DNA from: Clostridia bacterium
GTDB lineage: Bacteria; Bacillota; Clostridia; DUPQ01
Assembly: GCA_030592085.1 (NCBI GenBank)
Contig: JAUUZV010000006.1
Span: 1 to 25,079 of the forward strand
DNA length: 25,079 nucleotides
Direction: 5' to 3'
Within the stretch, counting starts at the first letter, position 1, and every line of letters begins with the position of its first letter. Below, piece by piece: positions 14,765 to 22,601 of the stretch. Below the pieces are notes generated by a model, which had not been told where the DNA came from, made no database searches, and saw only the letters and a program-made list of their open reading frames with translations. The position numbers and the translations under genes were made by a program.

Positions 14765-17151
14765 TATTTTGTCTCCTTTAGTTGTATGTCATCTAAGTTG
14801 CCATAGATTGTTTTAATTTTTCTTTCTTTATGTGAATAAGTTCCCCATCCTTTTTCACATATAAAGAAGGTAGTAAATTCTTCATTTTTTACATTAGGTG
14901 AAAAGCTTATTTCATTTTCTATAAGATTAAACTTATAACCACTTGCTGCTATAAGCAATCCAAAACTTGCTAAACTTCTAGCATAATGATTACCACACTC
15001 AACTTCATTCCAAGGGTTCCTATTAATACCATCATGGCGTTTTCTAATAGCTTTAATAATTGTGTAAGCTTGCTCAACAAATCCTTCATAGAGCAAATGA
15101 GTAGCCACTTGATATTCAATCCCTGCCCACACTTCATTGGCATATGGAAATTCTAAAACAGGTTTATCACCCTTAGGCCATGAACAAACTAATAATCCTC
15201 CATCATCATTTAGTGCGTATGAACGTTGAGCGTTTATGTGGTTATGTAGTGTCTTTTTAAAATTATTCATATAAACTGAATAAATCGCTTTTTTTGTGTG
15301 TTGCTTATCTAAAACATATCCTAACCCACTAATGTGTGCTAGTGTTTGTCCAAAGAGTTGATCTGATAAACAACCTGTCCCATATTGATGTCTTATTGAA
15401 TTTACATTTTCAATATTTTGTTGATAATATTCTCCATTAAATAATATTTCATCGGCTTTTTTACTACCTTTTTCGTAAATGATTGTAAACTTATCTATAT
15501 GTTTTTTATCATCCATAATCTTAGCCATTTTAAGTGATGCTTTAATTGCTCCAAAAAACATGGAGTTAGCTAGAGAATTAGGTCCGTAGAATTCAATGTC
15601 ATAAGTATTATGTTGTTGTGAATCGAGAACATAATCATTATCACTATCCCAATAAGATAGTGCAAAGTTTAATGAGGCTTTTACCTTATCCCATACTTTA
15701 TTTAATAGTTTAATATCACCTGAAAGTAAAATATCACGATACAATTGAATAATAGTTCCCATTTGTCCATCAACAGCAGGGTGGTACTGCCATCTGCTCA
15801 TTCCTAGTTTTTGTAATGAACGAAATGCCATATTACCAGATTCATCTGTTTCACTTAAAAACTCAACCTCTCTCATGGAACGTTCTAGTTTAGGAAATAA
15901 AAAGGCTAAACTTTGTTCATAATTCCATACATGAGTACATGAACCAAAACAACAGCCTTCTTGTTCGTGACATCCCTCATATGCCATGAAAGTTCCATCA
16001 TCAATTACAAAACAAGTAGTACTTCTTAATATAGTTAGATTATATGCAATACTATCAAGAACATCCTGTGGTAGTGTTGTTTGATAAAGAGCTTTTTCAA
16101 ATTGAGCTGTTGTGTTAATTAAGTAATCACTTTTATTATGAAAATATGTACTTACATGAACAGAATTATCTAAAAATGTAGCATAGAAGTTTTTTATAAC
16201 ACCACCTTGTTCTCCATGTGTAAATTGATTATGACTACTATCCCATGATAAATAACGATTAGGAAAATACCATGAGTAATAAAACGTAAAGGTTTCTTTA
16301 TTATTTGGTTTAATTGTTTTATGAATACACAAACTAGCAGTTTCTAAAGGTGTTTTATGAGGTGATTTTAAGTCATCATGATAAATTGGTTCAATAGTTA
16401 ATTTATCATGATTTTCTAAATCATGTAATAATTCAGTTAAACCATCATAGAATCCTTGGTTTAACCATTTTAATTTATATGACACATTGTCATCAGGTGT
16501 TAATATCGACATATCACCATAGTTAATATCACGTTTACTAATACCTACTGTTTGAAAGTTAATTCCTTGTAATCCGTTCTTTGATATATATCTATTAACT
16601 TTTTCATTATTATTACAATTTTCTTTCCAATCTAGTTGATCAATTCCCTCTCCTGTAACATTAGAAGTTGAAAAACAAATAGTTACATCAAGTTCTTTAG
16701 ATGAAGTATTAGTCACTTCATATTGTAATTTTACTACAGGTAATCCTGAATTTTTTTCATCAAGTGGAATAAAAGGAGAAGTAGCAATAAGTTTAATTGA
16801 AACGGGTATTGTATCATCATAAAATATCACTTCACAAATTGATACTTTACCTTCTATTGTTGATTTTTGTAATCTAGGTAATCCCGCTCCTTGATGCCCA
16901 TGATTTCCATCTAGTCCATGGGAATTTGAATAAGGTGGTTGATACTTTGCTTCTATCACTTTAATAATAGGCGATTTCCCTTTTTCTTTTATTCTAATTA
17001 AAGCAAAAGTAAAAGGAATCAAATTATTTTTACCAGGTTTATTAAACAATTCAAAAGAGTGAAACTGACCACGACTCCCTAAAGAGATATTTCCTGTTCC
17101 AATTCCTCCCAATAAAAATGAAGCCTGTGTATGAGTATTACTATATTTCAT
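14764..17151 (-). CDS. GH116 / DUF608-type glycosidase (GBA2-like)
   Basis: 795 residues, no signal peptide. The N-terminal beta-sandwich starts with FLLGGIGTGNISLGSRGQF and FELFNKPGKNN, as in the GBA2 N-terminal domain. The C-terminal alpha/alpha barrel (from about 380) has THVWNYEQSLAFLFPKLERS, HPAVDGQMGTIIQLYRD, YDIEFYGPNSLANS, GTGCLSDQLFGQ and EVWAGIEYQVATHLL. The family contains beta-glucosidases and bile-acid/glucosylceramide glucosidases. Asp597 in LSDQ corresponds, from memory, to the acid/base aspartate of human GBA2. I could not place the nucleophile glutamate with confidence, so the exact activity is open. AAAGG lies 7 nt before the ATG, 12 bp after the radical SAM gene, and the gene is coupled to the esterase. 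Confidence 0.83.
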   Translation of the reverse strand: MKYSNTHTQASFLLGGIGTGNISLGSRGQFHSFELFNKPGKNNLIPFTFALIRIKEKGKSPIIKVIEAKYQPPYSNSHGLDGNHGHQGAGLPRLQKSTIEGKVSICEVIFYDDTIPVSIKLIATSPFIPLDEKNSGLPVVKLQYEVTNTSSKELDVTICFSTSNVTGEGIDQLDWKENCNNNEKVNRYISKNGLQGINFQTVGISKRDINYGDMSILTPDDNVSYKLKWLNQGFYDGLTELLHDLENHDKLTIEPIYHDDLKSPHKTPLETASLCIHKTIKPNNKETFTFYYSWYFPNRYLSWDSSHNQFTHGEQGGVIKNFYATFLDNSVHVSTYFHNKSDYLINTTAQFEKALYQTTLPQDVLDSIAYNLTILRSTTCFVIDDGTFMAYEGCHEQEGCCFGSCTHVWNYEQSLAFLFPKLERSMREVEFLSETDESGNMAFRSLQKLGMSRWQYHPAVDGQMGTIIQLYRDILLSGDIKLLNKVWDKVKASLNFALSYWDSDNDYVLDSQQHNTYDIEFYGPNSLANSMFFGAIKASLKMAKIMDDKKHIDKFTIIYEKGSKKADEILFNGEYYQQNIENVNSIRHQYGTGCLSDQLFGQTLAHISGLGYVLDKQHTKKAIYSVYMNNFKKTLHNHINAQRSYALNDDGGLLVCSWPKGDKPVLEFPYANEVWAGIEYQVATHLLYEGFVEQAYTIIKAIRKRHDGINRNPWNEVECGNHYARSLASFGLLIAASGYKFNLIENEISFSPNVKNEEFTTFFICEKGWGTYSHKERKIKTIYGNLDDIQLKETK

Positions 17152-17163
17152 GAAATAACCTTT

Positions 17164-17994
17164 CTAATATACATAACGTAAATATTTACTTGCTAGTTGT
17201 TTTAAATGAGTGATTTTATTACTTGTTTGAAAAGGATGATTACTCATTTTATACATTGGTCTAAAACCTATTATATGTAATGGAATATTTTTATCAATTG
17301 AAGCAATCCATTTAGCTATTGCAATTATTTCTTCATCTGAATCATTTATTTGTGGAATAGCTAAAAAAGTAAGTTCTATATGTGTTTGTTCATATGCAAT
17401 TTTTATTGCTTTTATTACAGGTGCTAAGTCACCTTTACATAATTTTTTATAAAATGAATCATTTATAGATTTTAAATCAATATTCATAGCTTGTATATTT
17501 GGCAATAGTTCTTTTAGTGGTTGTTCATTAATAAATCCATTAGTAACTAAAATAGTATCCTTTTCATGTTTTTTCGCTATCTCTTCTATATACTCATACC
17601 AAATAGTTGGCTCGTTATATGTAAATGCAATTCCAATGGAATCCGTTTGTCTATATGAGAGTTCAAGCAAAGTACTTACAGATACACCCTCTAGTTCAGG
17701 TAATTGTTTCGAAATATGATAGTTTTGACAAAAATCACAATGAAAATTACACCCAAAAGTACCAACAGATAATATTTGGCTACCAGGTTTATAATTATTA
17801 AGTGGTTTTTTTTCAATTGGATCTAAGCTGATTGATGATATCTGATTATATGTTTTTGTATAAAGGGTTCCATCAATATTCTCACGTACTTTACATATTC
17901 CAACATGACTCTCTTTAATAACACAATTATGAGGACAAAGCACACATGTTACTTCTTTATTTTTCCCATGTATATAAAACCTAGCTTCTCTCAC
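17164..17994 (-). CDS. amrS: AmmeMemoRadiSam system radical SAM enzyme
   Basis: 276 residues. The radical SAM cluster motif is CNFHCDFC (Cys82, Cys86, Cys89), following GTFG. An N-terminal cysteine set CVLCPHNC with a later GICKVR (Cys17, 20, 24, 34) resembles the pyruvate-formate-lyase-activase-like AmrS group and may bind a second metal site. Further on come FTYNEPTIWYEY, ILVTNGF and MNIDLKS, standard for this family. The start is a GTG at 17994 that overlaps the stop of the AMMECR1-fusion gene by 4 nt (GTGA). Its family name comes from constant co-occurrence with Memo and AMMECR1 domain genes. To my knowledge the substrate and product are not established. Confidence 0.9.
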   Translation of the reverse strand: MREARFYIHGKNKEVTCVLCPHNCVIKESHVGICKVRENIDGTLYTKTYNQISSISLDPIEKKPLNNYKPGSQILSVGTFGCNFHCDFCQNYHISKQLPELEGVSVSTLLELSYRQTDSIGIAFTYNEPTIWYEYIEEIAKKHEKDTILVTNGFINEQPLKELLPNIQAMNIDLKSINDSFYKKLCKGDLAPVIKAIKIAYEQTHIELTFLAIPQINDSDEEIIAIAKWIASIDKNIPLHIIGFRPMYKMSNHPFQTSNKITHLKQLASKYLRYVY

Positions 17995-19376
17995 TCGTGT
18001 CTCACAACCTTAAAACGCTGTAAAGTACATTTTTCATCTTCATTTATATTAGCTTTTCTTTTTGCTATGGCAATTTGTTCATCAACTGTATCAATTCCTT
18101 CAAGATTAGGAAGCAATAATCCGCTTTTAAAACCGCTTCTCACAATTACTCCATAATTTTTCACATCTAATTGATCTCTTGATTTTATTTTTTCAGCTTT
18201 AAATAAAATATCAACTGAAATAACTAAGTCATTTAATTCATCCTCACTAATAGCTGAGAACCGTGGATCTTTAGTAGATGCTGAAATCGCATTTTCAATG
18301 ATTTCTTTTGCAATATTATCTTTAGTTGGATTAATGGTTCCAATACACCCTCTTAATTGACCTTGTTTTTTAATAGATACAAAAACTCCATTTCGCTTTG
18401 TCATCATCTTATCTGGCAGTCCTTTGGGAACATCTATTACATAACCTGTTTTTACATATTCATTAATAGTATTTCTAGCTAAAGTAATATACTCATCTTC
18501 ATTTTCTAATAATTCATTAAAAGTATTATTCTTTTGTTTTAGATATTGCTTTTTAACACTATGTTTGCTTTTTTCATTTCTCTTTATAGATGCAGTAAGA
18601 TAACCTACTCCAAATGGGCCTTCATAAGAATGAATAATTGATTGGCTTTCATATCCTTCTAATGCGCCTAAGAATAGTTCTAATGGTTTATGGGCACACT
18701 GACCCGCTTGATCTATTAATTTTTCATCCATAGTTAAAATATCAATATATGAATTATTTTTAATAGCTTTTACTATTTTATCGTCATAAACCACACCATT
18801 TGGATGATATCCAGATGGTGCTTGTTTTGTTAACTTATGGGATAAATCACCACTTACTACTAATACGTTTTTATCCCCTAAAATATTTGCAATAATTTGT
18901 CCCGCTTCATAAAGTTGTAAAGTAGTTAAAAAACCAATTGAAATATGTATTAATTCAAAGTCACTATATTCTTTTGTAATAAAATGTAACGGTACTAATA
19001 CACCATGATCTAATGTTGTTTCTATTTTAAATTGTTTAGCCGTTTTTTCTGATAAGTCCAGACAAAGAAGTTGATTGTTCATTAATGTATCACACATTTC
19101 TTTTGCCATTTTCACATTGTTTTTAAAGGTATAAGAAATATTTGGTTTCCCAAATTTTTTGAAACTTCCTATTAATGTTTGTTCAATATTAATACATAAT
19201 GCGTCAGCAAATACATTTCCATGAGGTGTAATAACCACAATAATTTTAGGTTGCAATTTTTTTATTTCTCTTGCAATCTCTTCCATCCCTTTAATAGTGG
19301 AACTGGCTTTTGTTTCTTCTCCATTACCAATCTCACTTATGATAATTGGTGGATGAGGAGTTATAAAAAGATTCAT
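17991..19376 (-). CDS. Memo/LigB-like plus AMMECR1 fusion protein (AmmeMemoRadiSam components B and A)
   Basis: 461 residues with two domains. Residues 1-265 resemble class III extradiol dioxygenase/Memo proteins. Candidate metal ligands are His8 (TPHPP), His52 (TPHGNVF), His124 (LDHG) and His180 (SGDLSH). Residues about 290-461 are an AMMECR1 domain with the hallmark LRGCIGT (351-357), followed by NAISASTKDPRF and a VDILF strand. In many genomes these are separate proteins; fusion forms of similar length exist in clostridia. GGAAG lies before the ATG, 10 bp after the URO-D gene. The stop overlaps the radical SAM start. Neither domain has a settled bacterial role; the human homologues MEMO1 and AMMECR1 are also poorly explained. 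The fusion plus radical SAM neighbour makes the system call strong. Confidence 0.9.
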   Translation of the reverse strand: MNLFITPHPPIIISEIGNGEETKASSTIKGMEEIAREIKKLQPKIIVVITPHGNVFADALCINIEQTLIGSFKKFGKPNISYTFKNNVKMAKEMCDTLMNNQLLCLDLSEKTAKQFKIETTLDHGVLVPLHFITKEYSDFELIHISIGFLTTLQLYEAGQIIANILGDKNVLVVSGDLSHKLTKQAPSGYHPNGVVYDDKIVKAIKNNSYIDILTMDEKLIDQAGQCAHKPLELFLGALEGYESQSIIHSYEGPFGVGYLTASIKRNEKSKHSVKKQYLKQKNNTFNELLENEDEYITLARNTINEYVKTGYVIDVPKGLPDKMMTKRNGVFVSIKKQGQLRGCIGTINPTKDNIAKEIIENAISASTKDPRFSAISEDELNDLVISVDILFKAEKIKSRDQLDVKNYGVIVRSGFKSGLLLPNLEGIDTVDEQIAIAKRKANINEDEKCTLQRFKVVRHE

Positions 19377-19386
19377 TTTCTCTTCC

Positions 19387-20343
19387 TTACCAGCTTTTGC
19401 TTATTATCTCAAATTCTTTACACATTTCTTTCACAGATTCTATTTTATGTCCCACTGCATCTGGATCACCATAAGTCATGGCAATAAATCCACCTCTTGG
19501 AGCATCTGCTAATTTCTCTACCATGGTATGTGCATAAGTTCTAATCTCTTTTAAATCATTTTTTGGCATAACGTCTTGTATATCTACAGGACACCAAAAA
19601 CTAATTTTCCCTTTATACTTTCCTAGTTCATCAAGTCCCATATTTACTTGTTGATCAAGCTGTGCCACATCAAGTCCTATTTCAATTAAGTCAGGTAAAA
19701 TATCTAATATATATCCACAACTATGCATAAAGACTTTTACCCCTAATTTATGAGCTAACTTGAACTCTTCTTCATAGAACGGTTTAAAGATTTCTCTCCA
19801 ATGGTTAGGTGAAATCATTAGTGTGCTTTGTAATCCCCAATCATCACAGAACATAATTCCATCACTACCAGCTTTAGCAAACTTTTCTATTGCATATAAG
19901 TTCATATCTGTTAAAACCCTTAGAAGCTTTTTAATATCATCTGGATTTTCATATAAATCAACCCATAGATTTTCTAAACCTCTAAGAAAATGACTGCGCT
20001 CATATAGTGACATTATTGAAGATATTATGAATTTATCAGTGGTACTTTTATCAAAAGCATCAGTATTAACCCATCGTTTAGGGTCAGTGATATCTGGTTT
20101 TTCACTATTGTGGAATTCTTCCCAGTTTTTAATGGGAAAATCACTGACCTCTCCTAACTTACACACACCGATATTGTCCCAAACACAACCCCATTCATCA
20201 ATACCTTTTGAGTATCGTTTGTCAGGATTAGGGCTCATGCCTAAATGAATTATGTCGTTAGTAAAAGGTTCTGGCAAGTTAAGAGGCATTCTTCTAGGAT
20301 TTTTAAACTCTATTGCTCTTATGACAATTTCTCTTGAGTTCAT
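19387..20343 (-). CDS. URO-D-family / corrinoid methyltransferase-like protein
   Basis: 318 residues, the usual length for the family. It begins NSREIVIRAIEFKNPRRMP, the standard opening of uroporphyrinogen-decarboxylase-like methyltransferases. It then has DGIMFCDDWGLQSTLMISP and GVKVFMHSCGYI. His207, Cys209 and Cys251 (FWCPVDIQ) match the His-x-Cys plus distant Cys zinc site of MtaA/MtbA-type methylcobalamin methyltransferases. True heme-pathway HemE lacks that site, so heme synthesis is unlikely. No corrinoid protein or other methyltransferase subunit is adjacent, so the methyl donor and acceptor are unknown. It sits 2 bp after the oxidoreductase gene and 10 bp before the Memo/AMMECR1 fusion, inside one operon. 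Confidence 0.87.
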   Translation of the reverse strand: MNSREIVIRAIEFKNPRRMPLNLPEPFTNDIIHLGMSPNPDKRYSKGIDEWGCVWDNIGVCKLGEVSDFPIKNWEEFHNSEKPDITDPKRWVNTDAFDKSTTDKFIISSIMSLYERSHFLRGLENLWVDLYENPDDIKKLLRVLTDMNLYAIEKFAKAGSDGIMFCDDWGLQSTLMISPNHWREIFKPFYEEEFKLAHKLGVKVFMHSCGYILDILPDLIEIGLDVAQLDQQVNMGLDELGKYKGKISFWCPVDIQDVMPKNDLKEIRTYAHTMVEKLADAPRGGFIAMTYGDPDAVGHKIESVKEMCKEFEIISKSW

Positions 20344-20345
20344 TT

Positions 20346-21239
20346 TTATACCTTTGTAACTTTTTCTTCTTTTCCTGAGCGAAGTGATCTAACAGTAGTA
20401 TCTAATAAATTCATGATTTCTAGAGTATCTTCAAAATCAACTGGGTTTTTCCCACCAGCAAAAAATGCTGCAACTTGGTCTAATTCACCTTTATATGCTG
20501 TAGCCATTTCAATTGAAAATGAATATCTCTCACTTGAATTTCTTAGTGAACCACCATATACCCATGCGCCTTCATTTAATTCAACTACGCCTCTTCTGTT
20601 ATCATCATACTGAATAATGGCAACAACGCCTTGTTCATCTTGATGTGCACTTACAGAAGTAGCTCCTCTACCTAAAAGTTTTTGTAACATTTCAAAAGTA
20701 TGAACACCGTACCATACTACTGATTCTCCAGATGGAGCAATTCCTAATGGTCCAAATGCATTAGCTTTATCAGGTACTTTTACAGCTTCTTTTGCATCAC
20801 TTAATTCGCTCATGAAACGAAGTGATGAAGCTGAAAATACTTTTGAATTATATTTTTTCATCATATTATATATTTTAATTCCATTTTCCATATTGTCAGC
20901 TAATGGTTTATCTAAAAAGATTGGTAATCCTAAATTAGCACATTTTTCAAAATATTCAACATGTAAACTTGAATCATTAACTTCTAGCATAATAGCTTCA
21001 GCACCTTTAATCGCTTCATCAAAACTATCAGTAACTAAAATACCTAATTTTTCCATGTCTTTAGTTCTCTGCTTAATTCCTTCTTCATCTTGAAAAGATG
21101 TAACAAAAGCCATACATGAAATTGCATGTAATCCATCTACTTTCTGTTCAGCCTCACAAGCAGAATCTTGCATTCTTGATGCAAATTGCAAAGAATGACT
21201 TGTGTCTAATCCAATAATTGCTACTTTAATATCTTTCAT
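20346..21239 (-). CDS. Gfo/Idh/MocA-family oxidoreductase
   Basis: 297 residues, somewhat short for the family (usually 320-390). The N-terminal Rossmann strand is VAIIGLDTSHS, a variant of the GxGxxG loop that recurs in a subgroup of these proteins. The conserved lysine motif is FLDKPLADN (Asp110-Lys111-Pro112) in place of the common EKP. It ends in a beta-sheet domain with a VWYGVHTFEML segment and the closing motif VDFEDTLEIMNLLD. Members oxidise or reduce sugars and cyclitols with NAD(P); the substrate here is unknown. It has GGAGGGG about 4-6 nt before the ATG and is the first gene of the AmmeMemoRadiSam operon. A 12-bp palindrome lies 26 bp upstream. Confidence 0.87.
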   Translation of the reverse strand: MKDIKVAIIGLDTSHSLQFASRMQDSACEAEQKVDGLHAISCMAFVTSFQDEEGIKQRTKDMEKLGILVTDSFDEAIKGAEAIMLEVNDSSLHVEYFEKCANLGLPIFLDKPLADNMENGIKIYNMMKKYNSKVFSASSLRFMSELSDAKEAVKVPDKANAFGPLGIAPSGESVVWYGVHTFEMLQKLLGRGATSVSAHQDEQGVVAIIQYDDNRRGVVELNEGAWVYGGSLRNSSERYSFSIEMATAYKGELDQVAAFFAGGKNPVDFEDTLEIMNLLDTTVRSLRSGKEEKVTKV

Positions 21240-21264
21240 ATTTCCCCTCCGATTATGTTAATGT

Positions 21265-21283
21265 TTACTTAAGTAATATTGTA
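21265..21283 (-). promoter_or_regulatory. Palindromic operator candidate at the AmmeMemoRadiSam operon promoter
   Basis: TTACTTAAGTAA (21265-21276) is a perfect 12-bp palindrome. On the minus strand it comes 1 bp after a TACAAT hexamer (21278-21283) that could be the -10. No good -35 is present at the right distance, which fits an activator-dependent or otherwise weak promoter. The position between -10 and the gene is typical of a repressor site. No regulator gene is adjacent, so the factor is unknown. Confidence 0.45.
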
Positions 21284-21366
21284 CTATACTTTTTCACAAA
21301 AAACTTATGATTTTTTACATTAATTTTTACTTATATAGATTGTTTAGATTCTTCTTTGTTTTGTTG

Positions 21367-21372
21367 TATAAT
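21367..21372 (+). promoter_or_regulatory. Candidate -10 of the prsW-like gene
   Basis: A TATAAT hexamer lies 34 bp before the GTG start. Possible -35 elements are poor: TTTAGA gives an 18-bp spacer. The gene is divergent from the oxidoreductase operon, so a promoter is expected in this gap. Confidence 0.45.
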
Positions 21373-21406
21373 ATAAATAATATTTAATTTAGAGGGGTAA
21401 AAGATA

Positions 21407-22096
21407 GTGTTACAATATATATTCTTAGCATTGATTCCTGTAGTTATATTACTCATTGGTTTATTAGTGGTTGATCATTATGATCGTGAACCTATGAAAT
21501 TGTTATTAAAATTATTTATTTATGGGTTTTTAGTAGCTCTACCAATTATATTAATAGAAAAATTATTACAGCAATTTAACTTTTTCATAGGTGTTTTTGC
21601 TATTGCTTTTGAAGCATTTATTGTTGCTGGCTTAACAGAAGAATTTTTTAAACGTAAAGTAGTTCTAAAAGTTGCTTTTAAACATGTTGCATTTAATGAA
21701 AAACTTGATGGAATTATATATTGTGCTTTTGCTTCATTGGGATTCGCTGCAATTGAAAACATCTTATATCTTGTTTTTCAATCGCAATCAGTTACAAATA
21801 TTGCTTTAATGCGTGGATTATTATCAGTACCTGCACATATGCTGTTTGCAATAACCATGGGATATTATCTCTCAATGGCTAAATTTGCTACCACACCTGC
21901 TTTGAAAAAATCTTACATGAGAAAATCATTGGTTCATCCAATCATTCTTCACGGACTATTTAATTTTATTTTAATGATTAATATTAGCTTTCTGTTTATC
22001 TTTATTCCATACGTTGTTATTTTATGGGTAATTAATATAAAAAAAATACGCGCTTTTTATCGTTTATCAAAACAAGCACATAAAAATTTACAATAA
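21407..22096 (+). CDS. prsW: PrsW-family intramembrane protease
   Basis: 229 residues with about six to seven membrane helices. Motifs of the PrsW family are present in order: TEEFFK (Glu78, Glu79), FAAIEN (Glu117), PAHMLFA (His144) and HGLFNF (His182, Asn186). PrsW in Bacillus subtilis makes the first cut in anti-sigma factor RsiW; relatives belong to the broad CPBP/PrsW membrane protease group. The substrate here is unknown. The start is a GTG at 21407 with GAGGGG about 10 nt upstream. The gene stands alone, divergent from the AmmeMemoRadiSam operon, and ends at a strong terminator. A link to the RsgI-like protein 21 kb away cannot be claimed. Confidence 0.9.
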   Translation: MLQYIFLALIPVVILLIGLLVVDHYDREPMKLLLKLFIYGFLVALPIILIEKLLQQFNFFIGVFAIAFEAFIVAGLTEEFFKRKVVLKVAFKHVAFNEKLDGIIYCAFASLGFAAIENILYLVFQSQSVTNIALMRGLLSVPAHMLFAITMGYYLSMAKFATTPALKKSYMRKSLVHPIILHGLFNFILMINISFLFIFIPYVVILWVINIKKIRAFYRLSKQAHKNLQ

Positions 22097-22098
22097 AA

Positions 22099-22125
22099 AA
22101 AGGTTTTCTATTATAGAAAACCTTT
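22099..22125. terminator. Bidirectional rho-independent terminator
   Basis: A perfect 12-bp stem (AAAGGTTTTCTA with its complement) has a 3-nt loop. On the plus strand it is followed by a T-rich stretch. On the minus strand the flanking A run becomes a T run. It lies between the convergent stops of the prsW-like gene (22096) and the small gene at 22144, so it can serve both. Confidence 0.85.
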
Positions 22126-22143
22126 ATTATTTGTTTTTATGAT

Positions 22144-22479
22144 TTATTTAATCCAATTTGAAATAAATATTACTGTTTCATTATCGCAACATGTTTCAAC
22201 AAAGTTTTCATCATCTGTATCATATAGTAATGTGGCAATTGTATGCCCTGATGCAAGTAAACCTTCCCAATAATGGGCACAGTCTTTTTTGTTGTATTTA
22301 TTTTGTTTAATGAATTTTTTTAATCCTAAATATGAATCGCATGTAAATAGAACATTTTCAAAAAGTGCCTTGTAAATAGAAGCTGCTCTTTCCATTTTAA
22401 TTGTTCCGTCAGCTAAATTTTTAATAGTGTTTTCATAATCTTTAACTGCAACGATATATTTTGTTTCTTTCTTTGCCAT
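22144..22479 (-). CDS. Small cytoplasmic protein of unknown function
   Basis: 111 residues from the ATG at 22479, which has GGAGG 8 nt upstream. A start at 22494 would overlap that site. No signal peptide or membrane helix. The protein begins MAKKETKYIVAVKDYE, is rich in Lys, Asn and Asp, and has four cysteines including a CC pair near the end. I recognise no domain. It has its own promoter (22520-22547) with an overlapping inverted repeat and a terminator after it. It therefore looks like a separately controlled single gene downstream of nrdJ. Confidence 0.75.
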   Translation of the reverse strand: MAKKETKYIVAVKDYENTIKNLADGTIKMERAASIYKALFENVLFTCDSYLGLKKFIKQNKYNKKDCAHYWEGLLASGHTIATLLYDTDDENFVETCCDNETVIFISNWIK

Positions 22480-22499
22480 TGATAATTCCTCCATTCAAA

Positions 22500-22547
22500 T
22501 GTGATATTACACATATAGTATTATATCACAATACCTATTAGTGTCTA
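22500..22547 (-). promoter_or_regulatory. Promoter with overlapping inverted repeat, upstream of the small gene
   Basis: On the minus strand TAGACA (22542-22547) is followed after 16 bp by TATAAT (22520-22525), preceded by TGA, i.e. an extended -10. An 8-bp inverted repeat, TGTGATAT (22500-22507) and ATATCACA (22523-22530), spans the -10 and the expected start site. This is the place for a repressor to act. The arms may also fold in RNA, but the 15-nt spacer makes that weak. Confidence 0.65.
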
Positions 22548-22601
22548 CTTAATATTATATAAAATTTCACGCTATTTTTTGGTTAATCTATACAGAAAAC
22601 C

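Noticed and set aside
21407..22096. PrsW-like protease as the processing enzyme of the RsgI-like protein
   Set aside because: The genes are 21 kb apart and in different units. PrsW is known for RsiW, not RsgI, so nothing in the sequence supports the link.
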